A model generated the notes under the pieces. It was not told where the DNA came from, did no database searches, and saw only the letters and a list, made by a program, of their open reading frames with translations. From a bacterium (lineage in GTDB: Bacteria > Patescibacteriota > Gracilibacteria > Peribacterales > Peribacteraceae), in NCBI GenBank assembly GCA_029558515.1, contig JAKQEM010000042.1:62001-126000 (forward strand): DNA of 64,000 bases. Reading direction: 5' to 3'. Below, piece after piece: positions 48,703 through 59,247 of the stretch. Every line of letters starts with the position of its first letter. Within the stretch, counting starts at the first letter, position 1. Made by a program: the position numbers and the translations under genes.

Positions 48703-49893
48703 TTAAGAGAAACGCACGGTGAAGATCGTGCCCTTCCCTTGAGTACTCTGCGCGTCGATCGTCCAACCGTGCAGTTCCACGATGCGTTTGACGAGTGCCA
48801 GCCCGAGGCCCACGCCGTCCCCCGGTTTGCTGCGCGATGTTTCTTCCTGATAGAACCGGTCGAAAATGTGCGGCAGCGCGGAGGAGGAAATGCCCTTTCC
48901 AGTATCTTCGACGCGCAGTGCATCGTCTGAAAGAGAAACGTGCACCGTTCCGTTTGGTTTGTTGAATTTGATCGCATTGGAAAGGAGATTGGCGACAACC
49001 TGTTTCAGCAGTGACGGATCACCCTGCATGACAACGTTCGGTGCAAGATTGCGTGCGATGTGCACACGTTGTCTTTCCGCGATGGCACGATGCCGATCGA
49101 TGACATCGGTGACGAGCAGTGTCAGATCCACCGGTTCCGTTTGCAGGACGAAAGAATCGAGCCGTGCCAGTTCCAGCAGCCGGTCGATGAGGGCGGACAT
49201 GTCTGCGAGTTCTTTCTTCGCCGTGCGCAAGTGTTTCAGTTGATCCTTCTTCAGCAGTGCGAGATCGATGGATGTGCCGACCGCCGTGAGCGGGGTTTTC
49301 AGTTCGTGACTGGCGTCCTGGGTGAACTGTTCCAGTCGTTCCATCATCTGCCGGGCGGGACGCAGACTGCGCCGTGCGAAGAAGAGTCCGACACCGTACG
49401 TCAGCGCGGAGACGGCGATGCTGATCAGCAGATAGAGCTCGATGCGTCCGGGCAGTGCGCCGTGAGGGAACCGTGCGATGTCCGCGATCTGCACGAATCC
49501 GGCTTGCTGACCGTTGCGCAGCAACGGAGCGGTCAGCACGACGTATTCCGCATTGTCGATCGTGATGCGGGAGAGTGCGCGATTGATCTGCATGGTCGGA
49601 ATGGTGTCAAACAAGGAACCGGAGATGAGCGGTGTTCCTTCCGCATCCAGAATGCGTATCTGTGCCATCATGTGCGGAGGGATGCCGCCGCGCGGCATCA
49701 GGGGAAATGTTTGCATCCCCGGTTCGTAGCGTGCCGCGATCATCTCCGCCATGCGTTCCAGCCGGAATCGCGTTTGGCGTAGCGCATTGCCGCTGTCCGC
49801 GGCGAAGAAGAAGAATCCGTTGATGACGAACAGCAGGAAGACGAATGCCGTGAACTGCAGCGCGATGCGATGGCTGATGCGGCGGAAGAGCAT
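48703..49893 (-). CDS. Sensor histidine kinase
   Basis: DASHELKTPLTAVGTSIDLAL H-box; ATPase domain GKGISSSALPHIFDRFYQ...GLGLALVKRIVE. Confidence 0.93.
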   Translation of the reverse strand: MLFRRISHRIALQFTAFVFLLFVINGFFFFAADSGNALRQTRFRLERMAEMIAARYEPGMQTFPLMPRGGIPPHMMAQIRILDAEGTPLISGSLFDTIPTMQINRALSRITIDNAEYVVLTAPLLRNGQQAGFVQIADIARFPHGALPGRIELYLLISIAVSALTYGVGLFFARRSLRPARQMMERLEQFTQDASHELKTPLTAVGTSIDLALLKKDQLKHLRTAKKELADMSALIDRLLELARLDSFVLQTEPVDLTLLVTDVIDRHRAIAERQRVHIARNLAPNVVMQGDPSLLKQVVANLLSNAIKFNKPNGTVHVSLSDDALRVEDTGKGISSSALPHIFDRFYQEETSRSKPGDGVGLGLALVKRIVELHGWTIDAQSTQGKGTIFTVRFS

Positions 49894-49894
49894 G

Positions 49895-50557
49895 TCAGTC
49901 GACGGGGAGGAGATAGCCTTTGTTGGGAATGGTGCGAATGATCTTCTTGCCCAATTTCCGTCTCAGGAACGCAACGTGCACATCGACGGTGTTGGAAAAC
50001 ATCAACGCATCCGCCTGGCCCCACACGTGCTCGAGAATCGTCGGGCGATCCTGGGTGATTCCCTTCTGACGTGCGAGGAATTCGAGCAGTGCGTATTCTT
50101 TGGGAGACAGGGTGATCTTCTTCCGGCCTTTCCACACCTCTCGCGTATTGGTATCCAGGCGAATGGGTCCCGCAGTGAGGATAGGTACTGTCTTCGTTCC
50201 GCTGCGTCTCAGCAATGCGCGCACCCGCGCGAGCAGCACATCCAGATCGAACGGTTTGGCAAGATAGTCATCCGCACCCAGGTTGAGTCCCTTCACCGTC
50301 TCCTCCTGCTTGCCTCGCGCCGTCAGCATGAGAATCGGCATCGTCTTTCCACGTTGTCGCAACTGCGCACAGACGGTGTATCCGTCCATGCTCGGAAGAT
50401 TGATGTCCAGAATGAGGAGATCGAACGTTTCGGTCATCGCGAGGTCCAACCCCTCCTTTCCGTCATGGGCAACGGACACGACGAAGTCATGCATCGTCAG
50501 GTACGTGCGGATATTGGCTGCGACCGTTTGGTGATCTTCGATAAGGAGGATGCGCAC
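49895..50557 (-). CDS. OmpR-family response regulator (GTG start)
   Basis: MRILLIEDHQ...LLILDINLPSMDG...MLTARGKQEE; winged-helix effector domain. Confidence 0.95.
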   Translation of the reverse strand: MRILLIEDHQTVAANIRTYLTMHDFVVSVAHDGKEGLDLAMTETFDLLILDINLPSMDGYTVCAQLRQRGKTMPILMLTARGKQEETVKGLNLGADDYLAKPFDLDVLLARVRALLRRSGTKTVPILTAGPIRLDTNTREVWKGRKKITLSPKEYALLEFLARQKGITQDRPTILEHVWGQADALMFSNTVDVHVAFLRRKLGKKIIRTIPNKGYLLPVD

Positions 50558-50673
50558 GAAAACATGATACGCGCAGGGAGATGAAAACTGAATGAAAGGC
50601 CTTTGTCTCCCTTTTCATTTAATGCGGATTTAATGTGAGCATTCTATGTTGGACACATCTTTCTTATCATTTT

Positions 50674-50994
50674 ATGAAAACATTGCATGCGTTCTCTTTT
50701 CTCTTGGGGGTAGGTTCCGGTCTTCTGGTGATGGCGGTTGTATGGGGCGTCATGCATATCATGGATCCCGGCGTGCAAGCATTGCCCGAAGACACAGTTA
50801 CTCGGCAAGGAGGATTTCCTGCGCGGCGTTTCGGATCCGGCGGCTTGAATGTTCCTGCGATGGCGGAACGTTTGGGGATGACACAAGAGGAGTTGCAGAA
50901 CGCGCTGGACGAAGGCAAAACCATGCGTGAGCTCATCATCGAGAGGGAGCATGTCATGCGTGGAGCATCCGGATCTTCTCTGGAGCAGCAATGA
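50674..50994 (+). CDS. Small membrane-anchored protein with LGMTQEE motif
   Basis: N-term TM; AERLGMTQEELQNALDEGKTMRELIIE. Confidence 0.55.
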   Translation: MKTLHAFSFLLGVGSGLLVMAVVWGVMHIMDPGVQALPEDTVTRQGGFPARRFGSGGLNVPAMAERLGMTQEELQNALDEGKTMRELIIEREHVMRGASGSSLEQQ

Positions 50995-53003
50995 ACATGC
51001 AAGCGACTGTTTATCATCGGGTGCGACACGTTGCTTCACGCATCGTGTGGCGCAGTTATGCGTTGGGGTGTGTCGTCGGATTGTTTACGGGCATCGGGTA
51101 TGTGTTTTTCTTTCGGAATGAAAGCGCCGTTGATACGGCCATATCGTACAGCACGGTCACGCGCGGGACGATTGTGACAACCGTGAAAGCAACCGGCAAC
51201 GTCGCGTTCGCCAATGAACAGCAATTGCGGTTCAATCAAAAAGGAAAAGTGACGAACGTCGCTGTCCGGGCGGGAGATCGCGTGAAGAAAGGTCAGTTGA
51301 TTGCGCAGCTCGACACATCCGCCATCCAAGCGGATATCCGGCAGGCGCAGCTCTCGCTCCATGCGACGTCGCTCCAACTGCAGCAATTGCAGGGCAGCAA
51401 GGAAAAGGCTTTGTTGGATGCGGAGAATGCGTTGCGTGAATCCGAACGACAGTTTGCGAACGCCCGGAATGCGTTGGAAGTGGCACGGAGCAAACTCCCC
51501 TCGGATGTGGCGAGTGCGAAGCGTGCGGTGCAGGAGCGGGAAGCGGCCGTTGCGCAGGCACAAGCGGCACTCGTGCAAGCGCAAGTGACCACGCTGCAGG
51601 ATCTTGGATCGACGGCGCAGTCCATTCTGACGCGCAGTGAAGATTTGCTGGATACGCTCTACGCCATACTGGTGCAGCGGCCGGATGCGCAGCGGGGCAG
51701 CGAAACGGGCATGATCGAGATCTTTTATCGTCTGTACAATGATTATGGACTCAAAAATGAAACGGAGCGCGCGTACGGCGAAGCCAACCGGGCGGTGGAA
51801 GAGATGCGGCATACGTACGGCGGCACGCTTTCAACCGTGCGGGAGACGGAGGTACTGGCATCGGCGATCGACGATGCGCGTACCGTGGCGCACGGCCTGT
51901 CTGTATTGGCCGATGCGATGTATCGTTTGGTGCAGGGAGCCGTCGATGATTCTGTGGATTTCACGTTGCAGGACATCGCCGCGATCAAGCAGACCATCAT
52001 TGCGGCGCGAACGACGACTGCCGGACTCATGACGGAAGCGGAGAATGCGCAGGCGAGTCTTACGGGCGGGGAGGACGGTGTGACCAGCATCGTGATTCAG
52101 CAGAAGCGTGATGCGCTCGCATCCGCACACAATGCGCTCCTTGCAGCGCAGGAACACCTGAATGTTCTCCAAACACAGACACCGGGGGATTTGCAACAAC
52201 AGGAGGACGCTCTCATGCGAGTACAGGAGGATTTTCAATCCAAACAACTTGCGCGTAAGCAGACTGAGTCGAATGCCGATGTGGATGTGCGCTTGCGTCA
52301 GAACGACATTGCGCAGAAGGCAACCTCGTTGCTAAAGACGCAGACCATTTTGGAGGAGTACCGATTGATCGCTCCGTTTGACGGCGTGATCCGCAGGCTC
52401 GATTACCAAGTGGGCGATAATCTGCTTGATTCCGGAGAAGAAAAATTCGTGGTGCTGGAGAATCCTGAAACACTCATTGTCACCATTCTGCTTGACCAAG
52501 TGGACATCGTTCGCGTGCGCAAAGAAATGGCGGCGCAAGTCGAATTCGATGCGTTGCCGACGTTGCCTTTGCAGGGGGTGATTGATGACATCGATTCCAC
52601 ACCCGTGGAGACATCGGGAGTGGTGTCCTATGAAGTGTCCATTCGTTTGCCGACACCCGCGGATCTCACCATTCTGTCCGGCATGACGGCGACCGTGCAG
52701 ATCGAGACGGCGCGACGGGAGAACGTGCTAGTCGTCCCCAATCTTGCATTGCTCCGCAGGAACGATCGGACGATTGTCCGTATGGCGGACGGGAGCACTC
52801 TCGTCGTGGAGACGGGTGCGACGGACGGACGCGTGACGGAAGTCGTATCCGGTTTACGGGAAGGAGACAGCGTACTGTCGATGAATATCGACAGTAGTCC
52901 AACGACGGAGACGAACATGAACGGTGCGGCACAGATGTTGCGCATGGGCGGAGCAGGCGGGCCGCCGGGCGGAAGAGAGTTTCGAGGGACGGTCGGACGG
53001 TAA
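50991..53003 (+). CDS. Periplasmic adaptor / membrane fusion protein (HlyD/MacA-like)
   Basis: Lipoyl-like VKKGQLIAQLDTSAIQ, long coiled coil, YRLIAPFDGVIRRLDYQVGD. Confidence 0.88.
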   Translation: MNMQATVYHRVRHVASRIVWRSYALGCVVGLFTGIGYVFFFRNESAVDTAISYSTVTRGTIVTTVKATGNVAFANEQQLRFNQKGKVTNVAVRAGDRVKKGQLIAQLDTSAIQADIRQAQLSLHATSLQLQQLQGSKEKALLDAENALRESERQFANARNALEVARSKLPSDVASAKRAVQEREAAVAQAQAALVQAQVTTLQDLGSTAQSILTRSEDLLDTLYAILVQRPDAQRGSETGMIEIFYRLYNDYGLKNETERAYGEANRAVEEMRHTYGGTLSTVRETEVLASAIDDARTVAHGLSVLADAMYRLVQGAVDDSVDFTLQDIAAIKQTIIAARTTTAGLMTEAENAQASLTGGEDGVTSIVIQQKRDALASAHNALLAAQEHLNVLQTQTPGDLQQQEDALMRVQEDFQSKQLARKQTESNADVDVRLRQNDIAQKATSLLKTQTILEEYRLIAPFDGVIRRLDYQVGDNLLDSGEEKFVVLENPETLIVTILLDQVDIVRVRKEMAAQVEFDALPTLPLQGVIDDIDSTPVETSGVVSYEVSIRLPTPADLTILSGMTATVQIETARRENVLVVPNLALLRRNDRTIVRMADGSTLVVETGATDGRVTEVVSGLREGDSVLSMNIDSSPTTETNMNGAAQMLRMGGAGGPPGGREFRGTVGR

Positions 53004-53017
53004 TTTTCCTTATTGCC

Positions 53018-53686
53018 ATGATTCACATGCGGAATATTACGAAGGCTTATCCCTCCGGATCGGAGCGTCTGATCGTCCTGAAAGGCGTCTCCATCCACAT
53101 TGTAGTTGGTGAGTTTGTCGCGATCACGGGGCCATCGGGTTCGGGGAAATCCACTCTCATGAATATCATCGGTCTGCTGGATACGCCTTCGGAAGGATCC
53201 TACGTGCTTGCTCATCAGGAAGTGAGCAGTTTGAACGAGAATGCACAGGCTGACGTGCGCAGCAGGCGGATAGGGTTTGTGTTTCAGTCCTTCAATTTGC
53301 TCCCGCGTATGGATGCATTGCGACAGGTCATGCAGCCCTTGCTGTACCAAGGAGTGCATCGGAAGGAAGCGCACATCCGGGCGCGGGAAGCGCTCATGGC
53401 CGTGGGACTTGCAGAGCGCATGGACCATAAGCCGAGCGAACTCTCCGGCGGACAGCAGCAGCGCGTTGCCATCGCGAGAGCATTGGTCACTGATCCCGAC
53501 ATTATTCTTGCGGATGAACCCACGGGTGCGCTCGATACCAAAACGGGGCAGGAAGTCATGGAGATCCTGACCGCGCTCAATGAAGAGGGAAAAACCATTG
53601 TCATGGTCACGCATGAGCCGAAAGTTGCGATGTGTGCCCATCGCACGATTCATATTCAAGACGGTCGTATCCAAGCATCCCTATGA
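53018..53686 (+). CDS. ABC transporter ATPase (MacB/LolD type)
   Basis: [35 protein letters not shown]. Confidence 0.95.
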   Translation: MIHMRNITKAYPSGSERLIVLKGVSIHIVVGEFVAITGPSGSGKSTLMNIIGLLDTPSEGSYVLAHQEVSSLNENAQADVRSRRIGFVFQSFNLLPRMDALRQVMQPLLYQGVHRKEAHIRAREALMAVGLAERMDHKPSELSGGQQQRVAIARALVTDPDIILADEPTGALDTKTGQEVMEILTALNEEGKTIVMVTHEPKVAMCAHRTIHIQDGRIQASL

Positions 53687-54906
53687 ATATTGTCGAGAAT
53701 ATCAGAAATGCATTCGAAGCGATCAACGGCAACAAGCTGCGATCATCGCTGACCATGCTCGGCATCATCATCGGTGTGCTGTCCGTGGTGCTGATGATTG
53801 CCATCGGGCAGGGCGCACAACGGAGCGTGACGGAACGTCTGTCGACTCTCGGGACGAATCTTCTGACCGTATCACCGGGCAGCCCCACTCAAACAAATGT
53901 GCGCTTCGCCGGAGGCGGACAGGGGAGCACGGGGCTCCCGGCGGAAGATGTCGCAGCCATTCGAGCATATGTGACCGGATTGAATGGCATTTCACCCGAA
54001 CTCTCCGGTCGTATGCAGGCAATCGTCGGTTCCTTGAATATGAATGCATCGATGCAAGGCGTGACGCCTGACTATCTCACGGTCCGGAATGCCGCGCTTG
54101 CGTTCGGTACGTTCGTCACGGATGAGCACATCAGGACAATGGAGAAAGTTGCCGTCTTGGGATCGCAAGTCGTTTCGACGCTGTTCCCCGATGATCCGAG
54201 TCCTCTTGGTCGCGACATACGCATCCAAAATCACATATTCACCGTGATCGGGGTCATGCAAGCCAAAGGGCAATCGGGATTTCTGAATCTCGATGACACG
54301 ATCTTCATTCCGCTGTCCACCATGCAGACGCGTATCATCGGGCAGCAAACGGTGGGTACCATTGGCATATCCGTAGAGCACCAGGAGGACATGGCCGAAA
54401 AACAGAGGGAAATAACGGCCGTTCTTCTCAATGAACATGGGATTACCGATACTGCGGATCAGGATTTTATGGTACAAAATCAAGCGGATGCCGTGGAAAC
54501 ACTCAATGAAGTCACGGGTATATTCACACTCTTACTCGGTGGTATTGCGGCTATTTCTCTCCTCGTCGGGGGCATCGGAGTGATGAATATCATGTTGGTA
54601 TCCGTCACGGAACGGACCAGAGAAATCGGCATACGCAAAGCAATCGGCGCGAAGAAGAGAGATATTCTTCTGCAGTTTCTCGTGGAATCGATCGTACTGA
54701 GTCTCATGGGCGGGTCCATCGGCATCCTGTTGAGCGTCGGCGCATCCCTCCTCGTGCAAACCTACGCGTCACTCGACGCGAGAATTACTCTTTCTCCCGT
54801 GGTGTTGGCGTTTCTGTTTTCTCTGGGCATCGGCGTCTTCTTCGGGATGTTGCCTGCATACAAAGCGGCGAAACTGCGTCCGATAGAAGCGTTGCGCTAC
54901 GAATGA
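53683..54906 (+). CDS. MacB-like ABC permease (FtsX domain)
   Basis: N-term ALxxNKLRSSLTMLGIIIGV, C-term GIGVMNIMLVSVTERTREIGIRKAIGAKKRDI; ATGA overlap with ATPase. Confidence 0.93.
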   Translation: MNIVENIRNAFEAINGNKLRSSLTMLGIIIGVLSVVLMIAIGQGAQRSVTERLSTLGTNLLTVSPGSPTQTNVRFAGGGQGSTGLPAEDVAAIRAYVTGLNGISPELSGRMQAIVGSLNMNASMQGVTPDYLTVRNAALAFGTFVTDEHIRTMEKVAVLGSQVVSTLFPDDPSPLGRDIRIQNHIFTVIGVMQAKGQSGFLNLDDTIFIPLSTMQTRIIGQQTVGTIGISVEHQEDMAEKQREITAVLLNEHGITDTADQDFMVQNQADAVETLNEVTGIFTLLLGGIAAISLLVGGIGVMNIMLVSVTERTREIGIRKAIGAKKRDILLQFLVESIVLSLMGGSIGILLSVGASLLVQTYASLDARITLSPVVLAFLFSLGIGVFFGMLPAYKAAKLRPIEALRYE

Positions 54907-55058
54907 GCGGAAATGTGGCTGCCTTCCGGACGTACACGCTCTTGCCCAATCCTTTCAAACCGTACTGAAGGTGCAGAGGTCCGGAACGCAGTCGGCAGTT
55001 CATGACGGCGCGCTGCGAAAGATGTGACAGAAACACCGCCGTTTCTTCCGGTCCGCGC

Positions 55059-55358
55059 TCAGACGTTCGTTTTGCCTTTTCCCTGCAGCCATTCCCGATA
55101 CTCCGTAGCGGTCATCAGCAGGAAGACGGCGGGGAGAATGCCGAGCGTATTGAAAACGAGCAGTGCGATGAACCACGGGAGTTTGTTCATTCTGGCCGCC
55201 CGCCACATACCCCAGCCCTTCAGTGCCACATCGACCATTGCCAGGACGACGAGTATGCCGATCATGCCGCTCATCCGGTCCTGCATCCATCCGAGATTGC
55301 CATATTGGATAAAGTTCATCATGACCGGAGCATACGCCAATTTGCTCCTTTTTGGCAA
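55059..55358 (-). CDS. Small membrane protein, DUF5652-like
   Basis: Two TM segments, ALKGWGMWRAARMNKLPWFIALLVFNTLGILPAVFLLM. Confidence 0.55.
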   Translation of the reverse strand: MPKRSKLAYAPVMMNFIQYGNLGWMQDRMSGMIGILVVLAMVDVALKGWGMWRAARMNKLPWFIALLVFNTLGILPAVFLLMTATEYREWLQGKGKTNV

Positions 55359-55476
55359 GAATCCGCCGTGCGAGACATTGCCGAACTATAAAATATCTGT
55401 ACAATCTGCGAACTTCTCGGAGGATCCCGTTGATTGCTCCGCTGAGACAGGTATGAAGATTCGCAATATCGCCATT

Positions 55477-55499
55477 ACCCTTCGACAAGCTCAGGGTGA
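55477..55499. repeat. Short palindromic repeat ACCCTTCGACAAGCTCAGGGTGA
   Basis: Imperfect palindrome between two copies of the typA start coding sequence. Confidence 0.6.
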
Positions 55500-55520
55500 T
55501 TCCATTCCCCTCATGATCAG

Positions 55521-57320
55521 TTGAAAATTCGGAACATTGCAATCATCGCGCACGTCGATCACGGAAAGACGACCCTCGTCGATGCGCTCTTGAAGCAGGG
55601 CGGGGCGTTTGCGGCGCACGAACAGACGGGGGAATTGATGATGGACAGCAATGCGCAGGAGCGTGAGCGCGGCATCACCATCTACGCCAAGAATACGTCC
55701 ATCGTCTACGAAGACTGCAAGATCAACATCGTCGATACGCCGGGTCACGCGGATTTCGGATCCGAGGTGGAGCGCATTCTGCGAACGGTCGACTGCGTGC
55801 TCCTCCTGGTGGATGCGCAGGAAGGACCGATGCCGCAGACAAAATTCGTGCTGAAGAAATCGCTGGAACTGGGACTGAGGCCCATCGTCATCATCAATAA
55901 GATCGACAAGCCGGCCGCCCGCCCCATGCAAGTGGTCGATGAAGTGTTCGATCTCTTCGTCGCGCTCAATGCCACGCACGATCAACTCGATTTTCCGTAT
56001 CTCTTCGCCATTGCGAGAGAGGGGATCGCGAAGCGCGCCATCGAGGATCGCTCGGAGGATCTGACGCCGCTTTTCGAAACCATCATGCGGCACGTCCCGC
56101 AGGCGGATCACAATTTGCAGGCGCCCTTTCGTATGCAGCCAAGCGCCCTGGGGTACGATAATTTTTTGGGAAGACTTGCGATCGGCCGCGTGTACGAGGG
56201 CATTGCACGACCGGGGGACAAGGTCTTCGTGAAGACGCAAGAAGGTGCCGTGCGTCAGGGGAAAATCACCAAAGTGTTCGTGTCCAAAGGATTGCACCGG
56301 GTGGAGGTGACGGAGGCTGATGCGGGCGATATCGTTACTCTTGCGGGCATCCCCGATATTTACGTCGGCGAAACGATTACCACCGATGAGAACGCCGAGT
56401 TGCTGCCGGCCATTCGCATCGATCCGCCGACCATTTCCATGACGTTCCTGGTCAACAATTCTCCCTTTGCGGGCAAGGAGGGCAAACTTGTCACCACCCG
56501 CCACATCAAGGCGCGTTTGGAGAAAGAGCAGGAGACGAACGTCGGACTGCAGGTGGAGGAAATACCCGGCACCGATTCCTACAAGGTATCCGGTCGCGGG
56601 GAACTGCATCTTTCGGTTTTGATCGAAGACATGCGCCGTGAGGGATTCGAACTGCAAGTGTCCCGTCCCGAAGTGATCATGCGTGAAGAGAACGGCGTGC
56701 AGGTGGAGCCGATGGAGCACGTTATCATCGATGTCCCCGAGGAATTTTCCGGAACCGTCATCGAGATGTTGGCCGGACGGAAGGGGGAGATGTTGGACAT
56801 GAAGACGCATGAAGGGCATGCGCGCATCGAGTACAAGGTGCCGACGCGCGGACTGCTTGGTTTTCGCGGTGATTTCATCATCGAGACGCGCGGAGAGGGA
56901 ATTCTCACGCACTCGTTCCTCTGTTACGAATCGCACAAAGGTCCTTTGGCAGATCGCGGTCGCGGGTCCATCGTCTCCATGGAGAACGGCACGGCGGTGG
57001 CGTATGCGCTGTGGACATTGCAGGAGCGCGGGCGGCTCTTCATTACTCCGCAGACCAAGGTGTACGCCGGTATGATCATCGGGGAGAGCGCCAAGAGCGA
57101 GGAGATGGCGGTGAATCCCACCAAGGAGAAGAAACTGACCAATACGCGTTCGTCCGGCAGTGATGAAGCGATCAATTTGGTGCCCGTGAAGCCGATGTCT
57201 TTGGAGCAGGCACTCGAATACATCGAGGATGATGAGCTCGTCGAAGTGACGCCGAAGAGCATCCGCCTGCGCAAGAAGTTCTTGGATGAAACCGAGCGGA
57301 AGAGAGCGGCGAAGAAGTAA
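55521..57320 (+). CDS. typA: Ribosome-associated GTPase TypA/BipA (TTG start)
   Basis: (M)KIRNIAIIAHVDHGKTTLVDALL, RERGITIYAKNTSI, DTPGHADFG, NKIDKP. Confidence 0.96.
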   Translation: MKIRNIAIIAHVDHGKTTLVDALLKQGGAFAAHEQTGELMMDSNAQERERGITIYAKNTSIVYEDCKINIVDTPGHADFGSEVERILRTVDCVLLLVDAQEGPMPQTKFVLKKSLELGLRPIVIINKIDKPAARPMQVVDEVFDLFVALNATHDQLDFPYLFAIAREGIAKRAIEDRSEDLTPLFETIMRHVPQADHNLQAPFRMQPSALGYDNFLGRLAIGRVYEGIARPGDKVFVKTQEGAVRQGKITKVFVSKGLHRVEVTEADAGDIVTLAGIPDIYVGETITTDENAELLPAIRIDPPTISMTFLVNNSPFAGKEGKLVTTRHIKARLEKEQETNVGLQVEEIPGTDSYKVSGRGELHLSVLIEDMRREGFELQVSRPEVIMREENGVQVEPMEHVIIDVPEEFSGTVIEMLAGRKGEMLDMKTHEGHARIEYKVPTRGLLGFRGDFIIETRGEGILTHSFLCYESHKGPLADRGRGSIVSMENGTAVAYALWTLQERGRLFITPQTKVYAGMIIGESAKSEEMAVNPTKEKKLTNTRSSGSDEAINLVPVKPMSLEQALEYIEDDELVEVTPKSIRLRKKFLDETERKRAAKK

Positions 57321-57452
57321 TGAAGAATAACAGAATAACGGAGTAAAGAATAACAGGGATGAGTATTGAATTGTGGGATATGAATTTTGAATTTCGGATC
57401 GCTCACAAAGTATGTACCCAAAATTCATAATTCAATATTCAAAATTCAATCA

Positions 57453-59168
57453 TCAATACACTTCCCGCAAGTAGCATTCCTCGCAATAGACGATCTCCGG
57501 CCTGTCCGGCGCATACGCCGTTTCGATCTCCTTCCCGCACTTCATGCACTCTCGTTTCCACAACTGTCGGGGGGTGCGTTTCTTCATCCGTCCCCTGTGT
57601 CGCTGTTCGAAGCATGTTTGCGGCAGGGGAATGCCCATGTCCCGGTAGAACTTGAGTTCATGCGCCGTGATGCGAAAGGGTTTGCCCGTCACCGCGCACG
57701 TCACCGCCCATTGAGTGATCTCATCGGGGACGTCGGCAATGGAATCGGGAAGCTGCAGTGCGGAAACTATCTTGTCCACCTTCGGCGCTTCGTTGTGCTC
57801 CTCTCTCCACTTCCATCCCAATGATCGGACTTCCGTTTCCCGCATCGGGAAATACTCCTGCGCGACCGTTTCGTTGTACCCGTACGGTGACAATTGCACA
57901 GGGAAGAATTCGCCGTACTCTCCGTGCCGTTGCATGTGCTCGATCAGCTTTGGCACCAACTGCTCGTACTCCTCCTTCGTGTACTGCTTATTGAGAATGC
58001 AATACTCCTTGTGCTGTAGCCCGATGCATCCGAAGAGGTTGGCAGAGCCATTGAGACAGTAGCGGCAGTACAGGAGGTTGTTGACATTCCCCCAACAGGA
58101 CTCCGAGAACAGGACGTTGTAGAAATTCTCGCCCGTCAGGTGATTCTCCAGCCCCAGCTCCCCGGAGATGCCCCATCCATAGCAGTCATAGCAGTTCTTG
58201 CTCTGGTGCATCCACACGCAGTACTTGCAGTCTTCGTCATCGGTGACATCAAAGGACTCAGAGACGTTGCGGCACCCTCTCATGTGATCGCCGGAGACGT
58301 TTTCATTGCTGAATCCGACCATCGATTTGTGAGGAAGAGAAAATGCCAATGCTTCCAGTGCCGATCGTGCCGATGCAAATGCGGAACGACTTGTGAGGAT
58401 TGCATTCCATTCCCTCTCGAATTCGTCCTTCGTGCATGGCTTGTTGCCGATGTGGTAGGACTTATTGACAAGGTTCACGCAGCCGATGCAATGCTGGCAT
58501 CCCTGGCAACTCTCGAGGAACAGCGAGTCACTGCAGTTTCTGCAGTAGATCGACCAGAACAGCCGAGTGCAACTGTTGCAGTCCGTACATTCGTAACACG
58601 ACTCGGAGTCGAAGGTGAAGAAGCAGTCGACCGCACGATGATTGCGGTGTAGGTACGTGCCGTAGTAGCAGTCCTCGTTGTCGTTACTGGCAAAGATTAG
58701 ATAGCAATTCTTATTGCGGGCAGAGAGGTTCGTGTATTCGCTGTTCTCGTTCTGCGTGCGAATGTTGAATGAAGGCAGTGGCGCTGAGAGATGGAGATCA
58801 TTCCACTGGTCGAAGAACGGGCGGTTCCAGTCGATGTCCCGTCCGTACATCAAAGGATCCCAGACGTCGGAATTCCAAACGTCGGAGTCGTAGACGATGA
58901 ACGGCTTGTCGGAGGAGTAGATGGAGAGGATCGGCTTCTTGCTGTAATCGCACGTGCGGCGGTAGAGCGTCATTTCATTGCGCCAGGCGAGGCGTCGTTG
59001 TCTGCGACAGGCGGGGCAGTGCGTCGGCGGGGGGATCATCTGTCGCTCGCCACCGATGAGCGGGGAAACAAGTGCATAGAACTGCAGATCTTCGGTCGGG
59101 ATTTCGAATGCTTGCCGGCAGTGGGAACAGACTTTTTGGTCTTCTCCTTGGCGAAGGTTGGTAGGCAT
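57453..59168 (-). CDS. Cys-rich repeat protein, paralog A
   Basis: CSHCRQAFEI zinc ribbon, many Cx2C/Cx5C spaced repeats, C-term CMKCGKEIETAYAPDRPEIVYCEECYLREVY. Confidence 0.75.
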   Translation of the reverse strand: MPTNLRQGEDQKVCSHCRQAFEIPTEDLQFYALVSPLIGGERQMIPPPTHCPACRRQRRLAWRNEMTLYRRTCDYSKKPILSIYSSDKPFIVYDSDVWNSDVWDPLMYGRDIDWNRPFFDQWNDLHLSAPLPSFNIRTQNENSEYTNLSARNKNCYLIFASNDNEDCYYGTYLHRNHRAVDCFFTFDSESCYECTDCNSCTRLFWSIYCRNCSDSLFLESCQGCQHCIGCVNLVNKSYHIGNKPCTKDEFEREWNAILTSRSAFASARSALEALAFSLPHKSMVGFSNENVSGDHMRGCRNVSESFDVTDDEDCKYCVWMHQSKNCYDCYGWGISGELGLENHLTGENFYNVLFSESCWGNVNNLLYCRYCLNGSANLFGCIGLQHKEYCILNKQYTKEEYEQLVPKLIEHMQRHGEYGEFFPVQLSPYGYNETVAQEYFPMRETEVRSLGWKWREEHNEAPKVDKIVSALQLPDSIADVPDEITQWAVTCAVTGKPFRITAHELKFYRDMGIPLPQTCFEQRHRGRMKKRTPRQLWKRECMKCGKEIETAYAPDRPEIVYCEECYLREVY

Positions 59169-59207
59169 GGTTCTATTGTCTTTGTTTAAAGATTAGTTGG
59201 CAATATA

Positions 59208-59230
59208 CTTTCACACAATATATGTGAAAG
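59208..59230. promoter_or_regulatory. Inverted repeat CTTTCACA-n7-TGTGAAAG, putative operator
   Basis: Perfect 8-bp arms between divergent genes; TATACT at 59236-59241 follows. Confidence 0.6.
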
Positions 59231-59247
59231 TGTGATATACTGAATAC

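Noticed and set aside
55491-57428. 645-aa minus-strand ORF
   Set aside because: Antisense shadow of typA, rich in His/Arg/Leu as expected for a mirror frame.
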